From: UBA1731 sp963626295
GTDB taxonomy: Bacteria; Verrucomicrobiota; Kiritimatiellia; RFP12; UBA1067
Length of the DNA stretch: 22,378 nt
Direction: 5' to 3'
Assembly: GCA_963626295.1 (NCBI GenBank)
Contig: CAVFWS010000017.1
Location: 1 to 22,378 of the forward strand
Made by a program: the position numbers and the translations under genes. A model generated the notes under the pieces. It saw only the letters and a list, made by a program, of their open reading frames with translations. It did not search any database and was not told where the DNA came from. Shown piece after piece: positions 22,097 to 22,378 of this stretch (positions are counted from its first letter, which is position 1; each line of letters starts with the position of its first letter).

Positions 22097-22123
22097 TTGG
22101 TCAAACCCGTTTTGTGGTAGAAT
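22097..22123 (+). promoter_or_regulatory. Promoter of gnd
   Basis: TAGAAT (22118-22123) in the context TTTGTGGTAGAAT. TTGGTC (22097-22102) lies 15 bp upstream as a weak -35. The predicted start near 22130 leaves a 5' UTR of about 40 nt. It diverges from the dapL promoter about 70 bp away. Confidence 0.6.
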
Positions 22124-22169
22124 ACCGGACATTTCAGCAACGAGCTCAACCCAAAAAAGGATGATTGAA

Positions 22170-22378
22170 ATGAAGCAGGCAGACATAGGTCTCATCGGAC
22201 TCGCCGTCATGGGCGAGAACCTCATCATGAACATGGAGTCGAAGGGCTTCACCGTCGCATGCTACAACCGCACGACGGAGAAGGTCGACGCCTTCGTGAA
22301 CGGGCGCGCCAAGGGCAAGAACATCGTCGGCTGCCACTCGGTGAAGGAGCTCGTCGCGAGCCTCGCGAAGCCGCGCAA
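22170..22378 (+). CDS. gnd: 6-phosphogluconate dehydrogenase, N-terminal part (3' truncated)
   Basis: The frame is open to the window end, giving about 69 residues. MKQADIGLIGLAVMGENLIMNMESKGFTVACYNRTTEKVDAF matches the N-terminal NADP-binding Rossmann fold of 6-phosphogluconate dehydrogenases (GLAVMGxNL, then YNRT). The enzyme oxidises and decarboxylates 6-phosphogluconate to ribulose 5-phosphate in the pentose phosphate pathway. An in-frame ATG also occurs at 22161, but it overlaps the AAGGA ribosome-binding site (22157-22161), whose 8-nt spacing selects ATG 22170. The opening LIGLAVMG fits a decarboxylating Gnd; the cofactor-specific subtype cannot be told from this part. Confidence 0.93.
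   Translation, partial: MKQADIGLIGLAVMGENLIMNMESKGFTVACYNRTTEKVDAFVNGRAKGKNIVGCHSVKELVASLAKPR

Noticed and set aside
22161..22169. ATG 22161 as the gnd start
   Set aside because: It overlaps the ribosome-binding site; ATG 22170 has correct spacing and the family N-terminus.

Overview
The window is a GC-rich, tightly packed bacterial chromosome segment with 15 protein-coding genes (the first and last cut by the window ends), one tRNA gene and one 10-N assembly gap. No stretch over 300 bases lacks a gene; the longest spacers are about 175 to 250 bases and hold the tRNA, promoters, hairpins and one short repeat. The gene content points to the PVC superphylum, most likely a Kiritimatiellota, Lentisphaerota or Verrucomicrobiota gut-type lineage. 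Reasons: LL-diaminopimelate aminotransferase (DapL), a lone FTLVE-type prepilin-like gene, a Gfo/Idh/MocA oxidoreductase next to a DUF1080 protein, a eukaryote-type glycogen branching enzyme, and an intergenic CACGGAG-type repeat of the kind often seen in such genomes. This placement is inference, not proof. No phage, IS element, CRISPR array or classical mobile element was seen.

Layout: (1) 1-2318, a Gfo/Idh/MocA oxidoreductase C-terminus and a secreted DUF1080 protein, a pair that fits 3-keto-glycoside processing. (2) 2394-2470, tRNA-Pro(GGG) on the minus strand with its own promoter. (3) 2565-3803, L-rhamnose isomerase. (4) 3890-6834, a prepilin-like protein and PriA, 5 bp apart behind a clear promoter. 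(5) 6930-9209, a NagB-like isomerase with an altered active site followed by a DegT-type aminotransferase, with a promoter, a 5'-UTR hairpin and a strong terminator. (6) 9332-13983, an 18-codon candidate upstream ORF, a SWIM-SNF2 ATPase and a UvrD-type helicase whose mRNA looks leaderless. (7) 14085-17313, a secreted FecR-like protein (with the N gap), a membrane-anchored PpiD-like chaperone and dUTPase. (8) 17347-20703, glutamyl-tRNA synthetase on an apparently leaderless mRNA, then a branching enzyme. (9) 20770-21993, dapL on the minus strand. (10) From 22170, the start of 6-phosphogluconate dehydrogenase, diverging from dapL.

Most genes are housekeeping or carbohydrate metabolism. The best candidate for something undescribed is the NagB-like plus aminotransferase operon: the NagB homologue has lost the phosphate-loop Ser/Thr residues and the Asp equivalent to E. 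coli Asp141, so it probably acts on another substrate, perhaps feeding a keto-sugar or cyclitol to the adjacent aminotransferase. Second in interest are the regulatory patterns: a repeated TGTGGTANAAT-like extended -10 element, start codons 7 to 9 nt behind it, and stem-loops built across stop codons.
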